Below, piece by piece: positions 28,021 through 37,552 of a stretch of DNA of 64,000 nucleotides. The notes beneath the pieces were generated by a model, which worked only from the letters and a program-made list of their open reading frames with translations, had not been told where the DNA came from and ran no database searches. Source of the stretch: Flavobacterium frigoritolerans. Its GTDB lineage: Bacteria > Bacteroidota > Bacteroidia > Flavobacteriales > Flavobacteriaceae. The translations under genes were made by a program, and so were the position numbers. The first letter of the stretch is position 1. Every line of letters starts with the position of its first letter. The stretch is from NCBI RefSeq assembly GCF_025847275.1, contig NZ_JAOZEV010000011.1, positions 1-64,000 of the forward strand, given 5' to 3'.

Positions 28021-28044
28021 GAGAGGCACTGTACAGTGTGTCTC
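28021..28044. repeat. Short palindrome, GAGAC-GCACTG family (copy 2)
   Basis: GAGAGGCACTG and CAGTGTGTCTC pair with one mismatch around TA. It is related to the copy at 13592-13614 and lies between the icd stop and its terminator. Confidence 0.5.
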
Positions 28045-28062
28045 CATAATAAATTTTAATAG

Positions 28063-30372
<2,310 letters not shown>

Positions 30373-30507
30373 AGAAAAACAGTCCGAAAACGGTTGCGTT
30401 TTTTTTAGAATTCCTTAAATTAACAGATTGCCATTTTAAGTAGTTATAATTGACAATTCGATGGTTTTCAAGCCAAAGAACTACTGTTTTGATATTTTGT
30501 TTAGAAC

Positions 30508-30543
30508 AAAAAAAATCCCGATTCATAAATAATGAATCGGGAT
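30508..30543 (-). terminator. rplS terminator
   Basis: ATCCCGATTCAT (30515-30526) pairs perfectly with ATGAATCGGGAT (30532-30543). The A-run on its left gives the T-tail for minus. Confidence 0.9.
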
Positions 30544-30566
30544 CTTTATGGTAAAGAGATAATAAA

Positions 30567-30917
30567 TTATCTTCTTCTGTCTCTAATCTTAGCTTTTTTA
30601 CCAGTAAGTTCTCTGAAGTAGAAAATTCTAGCTCTACGTACAGCTCCTCTTTTGTTAACTTCAACTTTTTGTAAAGCTGGCAAGTTAACTGGGAAGATAC
30701 GCTCTACACCAATAGCACCAGACATTTTACGAATAGTAAAAGTCTCTGTGTTACCAGAACCTCTTCTTTGAATAACAACTCCTTTAAAAAACTGAGTTCT
30801 TGTTTTTTCACCCTCTCTAATTTCGTAGTAAACTGTGATAGTATCTCCAGCTCCGAAAACAGGGAAATCTTTTTTTGCAACAAATTCGGTTTGAACGAAT
30901 TTCATTAAATCTGCCAT
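30567..30917 (-). CDS. rplS: 50S ribosomal protein L19
   Basis: Ribosomal protein L19, 116 residues, at the 30S-50S interface. It starts MADLMKFVQTEF and contains the conserved GDTITVYYEIREGEKTRTQ core (in parts), FKGVVIQRRGSG, TFTIRKMSGAIGVERIFP and the basic C-terminus. An ATG 12 codons upstream (30953) is rejected because homology begins at the chosen start. trmD lies upstream in the order usual for bacteria, but the two are 281 bases apart and rplS has a strong promoter of its own, so they are not a tight operon here. Confidence 0.98.
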   Translation of the reverse strand: MADLMKFVQTEFVAKKDFPVFGAGDTITVYYEIREGEKTRTQFFKGVVIQRRGSGNTETFTIRKMSGAIGVERIFPVNLPALQKVEVNKRGAVRRARIFYFRELTGKKAKIRDRRR

Positions 30918-30989
30918 GATATCTTTAATTATGGTTTTGTAATAGAGCAACATACACGGATTTCGCCAGAGGTTGGTCTAATTTGGGTG

Positions 30990-31019
30990 CAAAAATACAA
31001 CTTTAGTTTTAATTTGCAA
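30990..31019 (-). promoter_or_regulatory. rplS promoter
   Basis: On minus, TTG (plus 31017-31019), a 19-base spacer and TATTTTTG (plus 30990-30997) match the Bacteroidota consensus. This gives a leader of about 66 bases. Confidence 0.75.
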
Positions 31020-31030
31020 CTTTTTTTATT

Positions 31031-31197
31031 AGTACCAGTTTTTGGTGCCGGTTTTAAGTTACAGTACTCAGTATCAGTTTATAGGTAATAAGTTTATATA
31101 ATATACTGTTGCAGTATTCAGCTTGGAGTATTTACTCTCAATTTTTAATATGCCAGTTTGTAAACTGTAACTGCATACTGTAAACTGAGACTAAAAA
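31031..31197. repeat. CAGT/ACTG word array 3' of trmD
   Basis: CAGT words cluster at 31036, 31062, 31069 and 31075. ACTG words follow at 31164, 31170, 31177 and 31184, with steps of 6-7 bases, making a large imperfect palindrome. It ends next to the trmD stop. Related arrays lie at 43378 and 47631. Confidence 0.65.
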
Positions 31198-31198
31198 C

Positions 31199-31879
31199 TT
31201 ATTTCTCTTCTAGCAAGTCAGGGCGTCTGTTTTTAGTATGTTCATAAGCCATATCTTCTCTCCATTTATCAATTTTGGCAAAGTGACCGCTAGTTAAAAC
31301 ATCAGGAACTTTCCATCCTTTATAATCAGCAGGGCGAGTATATATAGGTCCAGACAATAAATTATCTTGAAAACTATCCGTTAAGGCAGAAGTTTCATCG
31401 CTTAAAACGCCTGGAATCAAACGAATCAAAGCATCCGATAAAACTAAAGCGCCTAATTCACCACCAGATAAAACATAATCGCCAATCGAAATTTCCTTAG
31501 TAATAAAATGATCACGCACACGCTGATCTACACCTTTATAATGACCACACAAAATGATAATGTTTTCAAGCATCGACATCGTGTTAGCCATTTTCTGGTT
31601 TAGCGTTTCTCCGTCAGGCGACATATATATAATCTCGTCGTACTCTCTTTCGCTTTTTAAATGTGTGATGCAAGCATCAATAGGCTGAACAGTCATTACC
31701 ATTCCAGCGCCACCACCAAAAGGATAATCATCAACACTCTTCTGTTTATTGGTTGTATAGTCACGTAAATTATGAAAATGAACCTCGACAATACCTTTGT
31801 CAATAGCACGTTTCATAATCGAAGCTTCAAACGGGCTTCGCAATAATTCAGGTAAAACAGTAATAATATCTATGCGCAT
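31199..31879 (-). CDS. trmD: tRNA (guanine(37)-N1)-methyltransferase
   Basis: A 226-residue SPOUT-class enzyme that makes m1G37 in tRNAs reading CNN codons, preventing +1 frameshifts. It begins [12 protein letters not shown]. The trefoil-knot SAM site is covered by [28 protein letters not shown] and the following [19 protein letters not shown] lies near residue 55, and the C-terminal domain carries the substrate-binding Asp region SALTDSFQ and YTRPADYKG. The length is normal. A -7 element TATCTTTG on minus (plus 31907-31914) lies inside an 8-base-step word array. rplS follows after a repeat-filled spacer. Confidence 0.97.
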   Translation of the reverse strand: MRIDIITVLPELLRSPFEASIMKRAIDKGIVEVHFHNLRDYTTNKQKSVDDYPFGGGAGMVMTVQPIDACITHLKSEREYDEIIYMSPDGETLNQKMANTMSMLENIIILCGHYKGVDQRVRDHFITKEISIGDYVLSGGELGALVLSDALIRLIPGVLSDETSALTDSFQDNLLSGPIYTRPADYKGWKVPDVLTSGHFAKIDKWREDMAYEHTKNRRPDLLEEK

Positions 31880-31891
31880 TTTTTCTTTTCA

Positions 31892-31919
31892 AAAGGTTCA
31901 AGGGTGCAAAGATACAAAG
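31892..31919. repeat. 8-base-step AAAG array over the trmD promoter
   Basis: AAAG, AAGG, AAAG and AAAG begin at 31892, 31900, 31908 and 31916, an exact 8-base step, with GTTC, GTGC and ATAC between. The consensus is the same as at 9280 and 10838. The minus-strand -7 element of trmD (31907-31914) is part of it. Purine-rich sequence with loosely spaced AGAG words continues to about 32000. Confidence 0.6.
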
Positions 31920-32175
31920 TTTTTTTCGCGAAGTAGAGAATCAAAGATTTTAGAAAGAAAGAGACAAGATTTAGAGAACGAAGAGAAGAGATTTAAAGAG
32001 TCAAGATATTTAATATTTAAACGAATTACGAATTAACATCTCACAATTAACCATTACTAATTCACAATTAGAATGCTAGGCTAGACACATCAGAAATCAT
32101 GATTTTTGAAAGGGTATATTGTTTTTAATTGTATTTTCGGCTAAAGAAAATGGCTATAGTATATTGAAAATAAAA

Positions 32176-32910
32176 ATGAACAGAGATTATACAAAAGATT
32201 ATATAGAGCTGTCTAAAGAGTTTAGAAAATCCGATGCATCAACAGAAAGTATCGAGAAGCTTTATGATTTACTTTATGAATTAGAAAACGCCAACAGAAC
32301 AAAACAGGATGATTTAGTACGTTCAAATACTTATGCTTTGTTAGGATTTCATAAATCCGCTTACGAAGTTTTTAAGACCGTTGCCGATTTAACCAATAGA
32401 AAAGAGGCAACCAAAATGTATGTAATGGAAGAAAAAGCCAAATCACACAAAGACAACTTCATTATAAAAGACATCAGGAAATATAGGGAAAAGAAAGAAC
32501 AACCCAAACTAGAGTTGAGCGATTTTGTAGCATCAAAGAAGACTAAAAATAAATTTAAAATTGCCAATAAGAATATAGTTATATTTAATAAATTAACTGA
32601 AAAAGAGAAGGTTTCGGTTTATCTGCCTAATGAACATATTGAGGGTTATTTAGATAAAATTATCGACTATATTAATTGGTTGAGTAATTGTAAGACCGAG
32701 TTAATCGATTTTTATAATAATGAATGTAATGAAGATACAGCAAATGAAAACTGGTATGATACATTGGAAGTCTATAGTACAAGAATAATAATAGAAGATT
32801 CAAGGGATATTTTTTGTTCCATTTCAGGAGGAGATGATTTTTATCAAGACCATTTGTTGGATATTGAAATAACAAACAGTACAATAACGTCAATGATTTA
32901 TAATGGGTAG
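32176..32910 (+). CDS. Unrecognised cytoplasmic protein
   Basis: A 244-residue soluble protein without signal peptide or membrane segment. The N-terminal half (about 1-110) is helical, with a TPR-like look (LYDLLYELENANRTKQDDLVRS, TYALLGFHKSAYEVFKTVADL, in parts). The C-terminal half (about 125-244) is alpha/beta, with VSVYLPNEHIEGYLDKI, NWYDTLEVYSTRIII and GGDDFYQDHLLDIEI, reminiscent of small bacterial immunity-type or DUF2262-like domains. I cannot place it firmly. A TATTTTCG element at 32132-32139 with TTG 23 bases upstream supports a start at 32176. The ATG-containing extension to 32119 overlaps that promoter. Confidence 0.65.
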   Translation: MNRDYTKDYIELSKEFRKSDASTESIEKLYDLLYELENANRTKQDDLVRSNTYALLGFHKSAYEVFKTVADLTNRKEATKMYVMEEKAKSHKDNFIIKDIRKYREKKEQPKLELSDFVASKKTKNKFKIANKNIVIFNKLTEKEKVSVYLPNEHIEGYLDKIIDYINWLSNCKTELIDFYNNECNEDTANENWYDTLEVYSTRIIIEDSRDIFCSISGGDDFYQDHLLDIEITNSTITSMIYNG

Positions 32911-33006
32911 AAGAATTATGAATTGATTTTAATTGCGCGCACGAGCATTGTCTCGTCCTAAAAAAAAATTACAATTAGAAATTCATAAAAAATAAAACAA
33001 ACCAAA

Positions 33007-33861
33007 ATGAAAACCCTTACACAAATATTATCTCTTTTTTTATTGATAAACCTAAACGTAAGTTGTCAATCTAAAAACAAAGAAACTAAGACTGAAACCA
33101 AAAAAGAAACAGGAAAAGACAAAGAAGTAATTGTTGCAGAGTTTGGTAAAATACTTGATAGTTTAAAAGTAAAAGGTTCAATATTAGTTTACGATAGTAG
33201 TAAAAAGACCTATTATTCTAATGATTTTGTTTGGGCAAAAAAAGGAAATATTCCAGCATCGACATTTAAAATTCCTAATTCGATTATTGCACTTGAGACA
33301 GGAGTTGTAAAAAGCGACTCGACAGTTTTTAAATGGAATGGAGAAAAACGATGGATGAAAGCTTGGGAACAAGATTTAACACTCAAGCAAGCGTTTCGAG
33401 TTTCGTGTGTACCATGTTATCAGGAAATCGCAAGAAAAGTTGGAGTGAAACGAATGAGAGCCTATCTAAAAAAGCTAGATTACAATACAATGGTTTTTGA
33501 TACCCTGACGATTGATAATTTTTGGTTAGAAGGAAAGTCCAGAATTTCTCAATTCCAACAAATTGATTTCTTAAAAAGATTGTATCTGTCAGAATTACCT
33601 ATTTCTAAAAGAACAGAATTGATAATGAAAGATATCATGGAAATTGAAAAGACTAATGATTATGTTTTAAGAGGAAAGACAGGTTTGTCTAATAGTGATG
33701 GAATCAAGAACGGTTGGTTTGTAGGTTATTTGGAAAACAAGAATGGAGTTTACTTTTTTGCAACAAATATAGAACCAACTAAAGAAACGAATCAAGATGA
33801 TTTTATAGCAATCCGACTTAATGCAACCAAAGCGGCATTAAAAAATCTTCAAAAAAGATAA
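33007..33861 (+). CDS. Class D beta-lactamase-like lipoprotein
   Basis: A 284-residue serine beta-lactamase/penicillin-recognising protein of the OXA class. It is probably lipid-anchored: the signal peptide ends LNVSC with C20, and a Lys/Glu-rich linker (22-40) follows. The active-site motif is S85-T-F-K88, the second motif S133-C-V135, W173 lies in DNFWLEG, and the third motif is K224-T-G226. These are the canonical class D elements, so hydrolysis of beta-lactams is likely. The spectrum cannot be predicted. It is monocistronic, with no transposon, integron or regulator nearby, so it looks like a resident chromosomal gene. Confidence 0.9.
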   Translation: MKTLTQILSLFLLINLNVSCQSKNKETKTETKKETGKDKEVIVAEFGKILDSLKVKGSILVYDSSKKTYYSNDFVWAKKGNIPASTFKIPNSIIALETGVVKSDSTVFKWNGEKRWMKAWEQDLTLKQAFRVSCVPCYQEIARKVGVKRMRAYLKKLDYNTMVFDTLTIDNFWLEGKSRISQFQQIDFLKRLYLSELPISKRTELIMKDIMEIEKTNDYVLRGKTGLSNSDGIKNGWFVGYLENKNGVYFFATNIEPTKETNQDDFIAIRLNATKAALKNLQKR

Positions 33862-34006
33862 GTTTTTGGTCTTCTTTTTGCTAAACATTCATAATTAACA
33901 ACTGAATTTTAGAAGGATTTATTATTTAAAAATAATTTTGTTTTATTAAATAAAATACTACTATTTTAGCGAAAAATTAGAAAATTAACTAACCACACAA
34001 ACCACA

Positions 34007-34687
34007 TTGAAAAAAGCCCTTAGAATTATTGGTAAAATACTACTTGCATTCGTAGCATTTATTTTATTGTACGTCGTTCTCGCCTATTCTGTTTCGAGAA
34101 TTACGGTCGAAAGAGAACCAAATACCAAGGAAGAAGTTACTATTTATATCATGACAAATGGAGTTCATACTGATATTGTAGTTCCAACTCGTAATGAATT
34201 TATGGACTGGAGCAAAGAGATAAAGTATGAAAACACGATTTCTAAAGATACAACCTATCAATATCTAGCGATGGGATGGGGTGATAAAGGATTTTATCTA
34301 GAAACTCCAAATTGGTCAGATCTTAGAGCGTCTACAGCTCTTAAAGCAGCATCTGGATTAAGCAATACAGCAATACACGCAACCTATTTTTCGAATATTA
34401 AAGAAAACGAAAGCTGTAAAAAAATTATAATCAGTAAGGAGCAATACGTTCGCTTAACAGATTATATAAAAAACAGTTTCAAAAAAGATGAAAAAGGGCA
34501 ATTTATACACATAAAAACAGATCAAAACTACGGTAAAAGAGATGCTTTTTATGAAGGAGCCGGAAGTTATAGTTTGCTTCATACTTGTAATACTTGGGCG
34601 AATAATGCGCTAAAAGCAAGTGGGCAAAGGTGTTGTTTTTGGACACCAATAGACTCAGCGATATTTTCGAAATATGAAGCCAAATAA
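34007..34687 (+). CDS. DUF2459 / TIGR02117-type membrane-anchored protein
   Basis: A 226-residue protein with an N-terminal membrane anchor (about 8-28) and a periplasmic domain. YIMTNGVHTDIVVP, MGWGDKGFYLETPNWSDL (in parts), AIHATYF and GSYSLLHTCNTWANNAL match the conserved blocks of the TIGR02117/DUF2459 family, with likely catalytic Cys, His and Asn resembling NlpC/P60-type peptidases. That relation is inference. The start is TTG at 34007 (followed by AAA AAA GCC). The next in-frame ATG would lose the anchor and the conserved motif, so a TTG start is accepted. No partner gene is evident. Confidence 0.82.
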   Translation: MKKALRIIGKILLAFVAFILLYVVLAYSVSRITVEREPNTKEEVTIYIMTNGVHTDIVVPTRNEFMDWSKEIKYENTISKDTTYQYLAMGWGDKGFYLETPNWSDLRASTALKAASGLSNTAIHATYFSNIKENESCKKIIISKEQYVRLTDYIKNSFKKDEKGQFIHIKTDQNYGKRDAFYEGAGSYSLLHTCNTWANNALKASGQRCCFWTPIDSAIFSKYEAK

Positions 34688-34769
34688 AAAGAACCAACTG
34701 CTAAGAAGTATTTGCAAATAGTAATATTTCTAAAAATAAATTAACTCAACTATAAATTAAATTAAAAAA

Positions 34770-35162
34770 ATGGTACAAAAAACGTCGAATGCATTTGTTG
34801 CAGCATCTTGGATTGCTATGGGAGCAGGAATTATTGGTTATTTAGTAGGGCTTGCCAGAGCTGAAATGTTATTAAATGAGAAAGGATATTATTTCACCGT
34901 TTTAATGTTCGGATTGTTCGCGGTAATTTCGTTGCAAAAAAGTGTAAGAGATAGATTAGAAGGGTTTCCTGTAACTGATATTTATTATGGAATTTGCTGG
35001 TTTGGAACAATTTTGGCAATTGCTTTATTAACGATAGGACTTTGGAATGCTACGATTTTGCCTAGCGAAAAAGGATTTTATGCTTTTGCATTTTTATTAG
35101 GGATTTTTGGAGCCATTGCAGTTCAAAAAAATACCAGAGATAACTTAGCTATTAAAGAATAA
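34770..35162 (+). CDS. YiaA/YiaB-family inner membrane protein
   Basis: A 130-residue protein with four membrane helices arranged as two YiaAB units (about 8-56 and 70-122). Each unit has a W-I/F-(A/G)-x-G-type first helix, an EKG-(Y/F)-Y/F loop ([17 protein letters not shown]) and a second helix ending LQKS-RD or VQKNTRD. This internal duplication is the family hallmark. E. coli YiaA/YiaB are of unknown function. The gene follows the DUF2459-type gene by 82 bases and ends in a long-stem terminator. Confidence 0.88.
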   Translation: MVQKTSNAFVAASWIAMGAGIIGYLVGLARAEMLLNEKGYYFTVLMFGLFAVISLQKSVRDRLEGFPVTDIYYGICWFGTILAIALLTIGLWNATILPSEKGFYAFAFLLGIFGAIAVQKNTRDNLAIKE

Positions 35163-35179
35163 AAAAATACTTTTACAAT

Positions 35180-35236
35180 AACGGTTTCAAACGATTTGAG
35201 TCACAGACTTATTTTATAATCGTTTGAAACCGTTTT
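35180..35236 (+). terminator. Long-stem terminator after the YiaA-like gene
   Basis: AACGGTTTCAAACGAT (35180-35195) pairs perfectly with ATCGTTTGAAACCGTT (35219-35234) and is followed by T. The 23-base loop is unusually long for a terminator. Confidence 0.75.
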
Positions 35237-35276
35237 GCTTTAGTGAAAGTTTGAAAATCAGTAAAAAAACTTAGTT

Positions 35277-35975
35277 ATGAAAAAAATTGGGCTTGTAGGA
35301 GGTATTAGTTGGGTTTCGACAATAGACTATTATCGTTTTATAAATGAGGGAATAAATGAAAAATTAGGAGGTCTTAATTTTGCGGAATGTATTATTTACT
35401 CTTTAAATTTTGATGATTTTCAAAGAAATAATACAGAAAATAACTGGGATGTAACATTTGAACTGATAGCGAATGCTTGTAAGAGTCTAGAGAAAAGCGG
35501 AGCCGAAGCAATTATTTTATGTGCAAATACAGCACATGCAGTTGTAGAAAGAGTCGAAAAAGAGATTTCGTTGCCAATCATCCATATTGCAACAGCTACA
35601 GCAAATGAAATAAATAAAAAAGGATTAAAAAAAGTGGGGTTGTTGGGTACAAAATTCACGATGGAAATGGATTTTTACAAAGACAAACTTGCCGAACACA
35701 ATATTGAGACAATTGTTCCTTTCCTTCAAGATGAGCGAGATTATATTCAGAAAACATTAAAAGAAGAATTAGGAAGAGGAATCATAAATGAGCAGACTAA
35801 AAGAGCTTATATTATGGTGATTAATAAATTGATAGAAAATGGTGCCGAAGGAATTATTCTTGGTTGTACCGAAATACCAATGATTATAAGTCAGGATGAT
35901 GTTTCAGTTCCAGTTTTTGATACAACAAAAATTCATTCAGATGCAGCAGTAAAATTTGCTTTGTCATTAGATTAA
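35277..35975 (+). CDS. Aspartate/glutamate racemase family protein
   Basis: A 232-residue PLP-independent racemase of the Asp/Glu racemase superfamily. The two catalytic cysteines are C82 in IILCANTAHA and C197 in ILGCTEIP. The N-terminal MKKIGLVGGISWVST and the middle KKVGLLGTKFTM are typical. It most resembles aspartate racemases; MurI-type glutamate racemase has a different N-terminal motif. It could supply D-Asp for cell-wall or other use. It leads a short plus-strand run with a cupin gene and a sugar isomerase-like gene 57 and 73 bases or less downstream, but a shared function is not obvious. Confidence 0.87.
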   Translation: MKKIGLVGGISWVSTIDYYRFINEGINEKLGGLNFAECIIYSLNFDDFQRNNTENNWDVTFELIANACKSLEKSGAEAIILCANTAHAVVERVEKEISLPIIHIATATANEINKKGLKKVGLLGTKFTMEMDFYKDKLAEHNIETIVPFLQDERDYIQKTLKEELGRGIINEQTKRAYIMVINKLIENGAEGIILGCTEIPMIISQDDVSVPVFDTTKIHSDAAVKFALSLD

Positions 35976-36032
35976 CGAATTTAATGATGATGAGGTAGAA
36001 AAAATAAATAGAAATGTTAAACTAAAAGTACT

Positions 36033-36383
36033 ATGGAAAGTTTTGGAGCAAGCGAAAAATTCCTTTTTAATGATGAAATAGAATGGGAAGTTGTAGGAGA
36101 AGGAATCAAACGTAAGATAATGGCTTACGACGATAACGTAATGTTGGTAAATGTTCATTTTGAAAAAGGAGGCATTGGAGTGTTACACGAACACTATCAT
36201 TCGCAAGTTACATATGTAACGAGTGGAATATTTGATGTGACCATTGATAATGAAACAAAAACATTAAAAGGAGGAGATAGTTTTTATATTCCGCCACATG
36301 CAATACATGGAGTAGTTTGTTTAGAAAGCGGACTTTTAACAGATGTTTTTAGCCCAATTCGTGAAGACTTTATGAAAAAGTAA
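36033..36383 (+). CDS. Cupin-domain protein
   Basis: A 116-residue single-domain cupin. Motif 1 is present as GVLHEHYHSQVTYVTSG, with metal-binding His residues and Glu replaced by Gln, and motif 2 as GDSFYIPPHAIHGVV, with the final His. Small cupins of this kind bind a metal and serve as sugar-modifying, dioxygenase-like or storage domains; the substrate is unknown. The gene sits 15 bases before the sugar isomerase/epimerase-like gene, so they are likely co-transcribed. This suggests a carbohydrate role by association only. Confidence 0.85.
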   Translation: MESFGASEKFLFNDEIEWEVVGEGIKRKIMAYDDNVMLVNVHFEKGGIGVLHEHYHSQVTYVTSGIFDVTIDNETKTLKGGDSFYIPPHAIHGVVCLESGLLTDVFSPIREDFMKK

Positions 36384-36398
36384 AATAGTATTAAATTT

Positions 36399-37271
36399 AT
36401 GGTATCAAGAAGAAGCTTCGTAATCAATGCAAGTATGGCAGCAGCTACGGTTTGTTTAATTCCATCATTTGCTTTTACTTTCAATAAAAAAACAATTGGA
36501 TTGCAGTTGTATACTTTAAGGGATGAACTGCCCAAAGATGTGAAAGGAACTCTGGAGAAAGTAGCAGAAGCTGGATATACTGAAGTTGAATTGTATGGAT
36601 TTTCAATTAAAGATAAGTTTTGGGGATTGTCAGCTCAAGAGTTAAAGAAATTACTAGACGCAAATGGGTTAAAAGCAGTGAGTGGTCATTACGGATTAGG
36701 AACGTATTTATCCGACGGAAATACTACGGAGCTTGAAGTAGCGATAAAAGCGGCTAAAGTTTTAAATAGCGAGTATATAACGGTGCCTTGGCTGGATGAA
36801 AGTTTAAGGAAAAGTGCCGATGATTACAAAAGAATAGCTTCGTTATTAAATAAAGCTGGAGAAATGTGTAAAGAAGCAGGATTAAAATTAGCGTATCATA
36901 ATCATGATTTTGAGTTTAAGAAATACAATGGTGTGACAGGATATGAAATTTTGCTAAAAGAGACGGATAAAAATTTAGTCTATTTTGAAATGGATCTATA
37001 TTGGATGGCATATTCTAAAAATGACCCCATAGAATTGTTTAAACAAAATGAGGGACGTTTTACGATGTGGCATGTAAAAGACATGGATAAAAATAATGCC
37101 ACTTTAAATGCAGAGATCGGCTCAGGTAGTATAGATTTCAAATCTATTTTTGCAGAAGCGAAACGATCAGGAATGAAATATTTATTCGTAGAACAAGAAA
37201 CTAATTATAAATCGAATGCTATTGAATCGATAAAAACTAGTTGTAGATTCATTGAAAAAGAACTGATTTAG
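36399..37271 (+). CDS. Exported sugar phosphate isomerase/epimerase-like protein
   Basis: A 290-residue xylose-isomerase-like TIM barrel (AP endonuclease 2 superfamily). The N-terminus has a twin-arginine signal (SRRSFVINAS, then a hydrophobic stretch to about residue 26), so the folded protein is exported by Tat. Barrel motifs are IGLQLYTLRDEL, YTEVELYG, LAYHNHDFEF, VYFEMDLYW, FTMWHVKDMD and YLFVEQE, which together provide the His, Glu and Asp metal ligands. Such Tat-exported members are frequent in Bacteroidota. The actual sugar is unknown. It is the last gene of the racemase-cupin run. Confidence 0.87.
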   Translation: MVSRRSFVINASMAAATVCLIPSFAFTFNKKTIGLQLYTLRDELPKDVKGTLEKVAEAGYTEVELYGFSIKDKFWGLSAQELKKLLDANGLKAVSGHYGLGTYLSDGNTTELEVAIKAAKVLNSEYITVPWLDESLRKSADDYKRIASLLNKAGEMCKEAGLKLAYHNHDFEFKKYNGVTGYEILLKETDKNLVYFEMDLYWMAYSKNDPIELFKQNEGRFTMWHVKDMDKNNATLNAEIGSGSIDFKSIFAEAKRSGMKYLFVEQETNYKSNAIESIKTSCRFIEKELI

Positions 37272-37295
37272 TCTGTTGGTGTAATTTTATTCTAA

Positions 37296-37433
37296 CACAT
37301 AGAATCATAGTTTGCTAAGTGTGAAAAAAGGATGTTTCACTCAAAATAAAACGCATAGTTCTATGCGGAAAAAAAATATAATTTTCTAGGAAATTCGTTC
37401 AGGTTTAGTTTTAAATCTATGTTTCTATGTATA
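37296..37433. repeat. CATAG word palindrome
   Basis: CATAG at 37298 and 37306 (8-base step) with a TAAG at 37316 form the left arm. CTATG at 37417 and 37425 (8-base step) forms the right arm. The middle holds the perfect hairpin CGCATAG-TT-CTATGCG (37352-37367) and GTGAAA/TTTCAC (37321-37340). Confidence 0.65.
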
Positions 37434-37540
37434 TGTAATTACTTAGTTTAGTCTATTGGTTTGTAAAAGATTAAAATGTAGTTGAGGTTTGTTAGGAAAA
37501 AATTATACTTTATTTTAAGTTTAGATAAAAAGGAGAATAG

Positions 37541-37548
37541 TATTTTTG
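37541..37548 (+). promoter_or_regulatory. -7 element of the MFS gene
   Basis: TATTTTTG lies only four bases before the annotated ATG at 37553. Transcription would then start at or near that codon, giving a leaderless message, or else translation starts at the later ATG at 37577. Confidence 0.55.
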
Positions 37549-37552
37549 CAAA

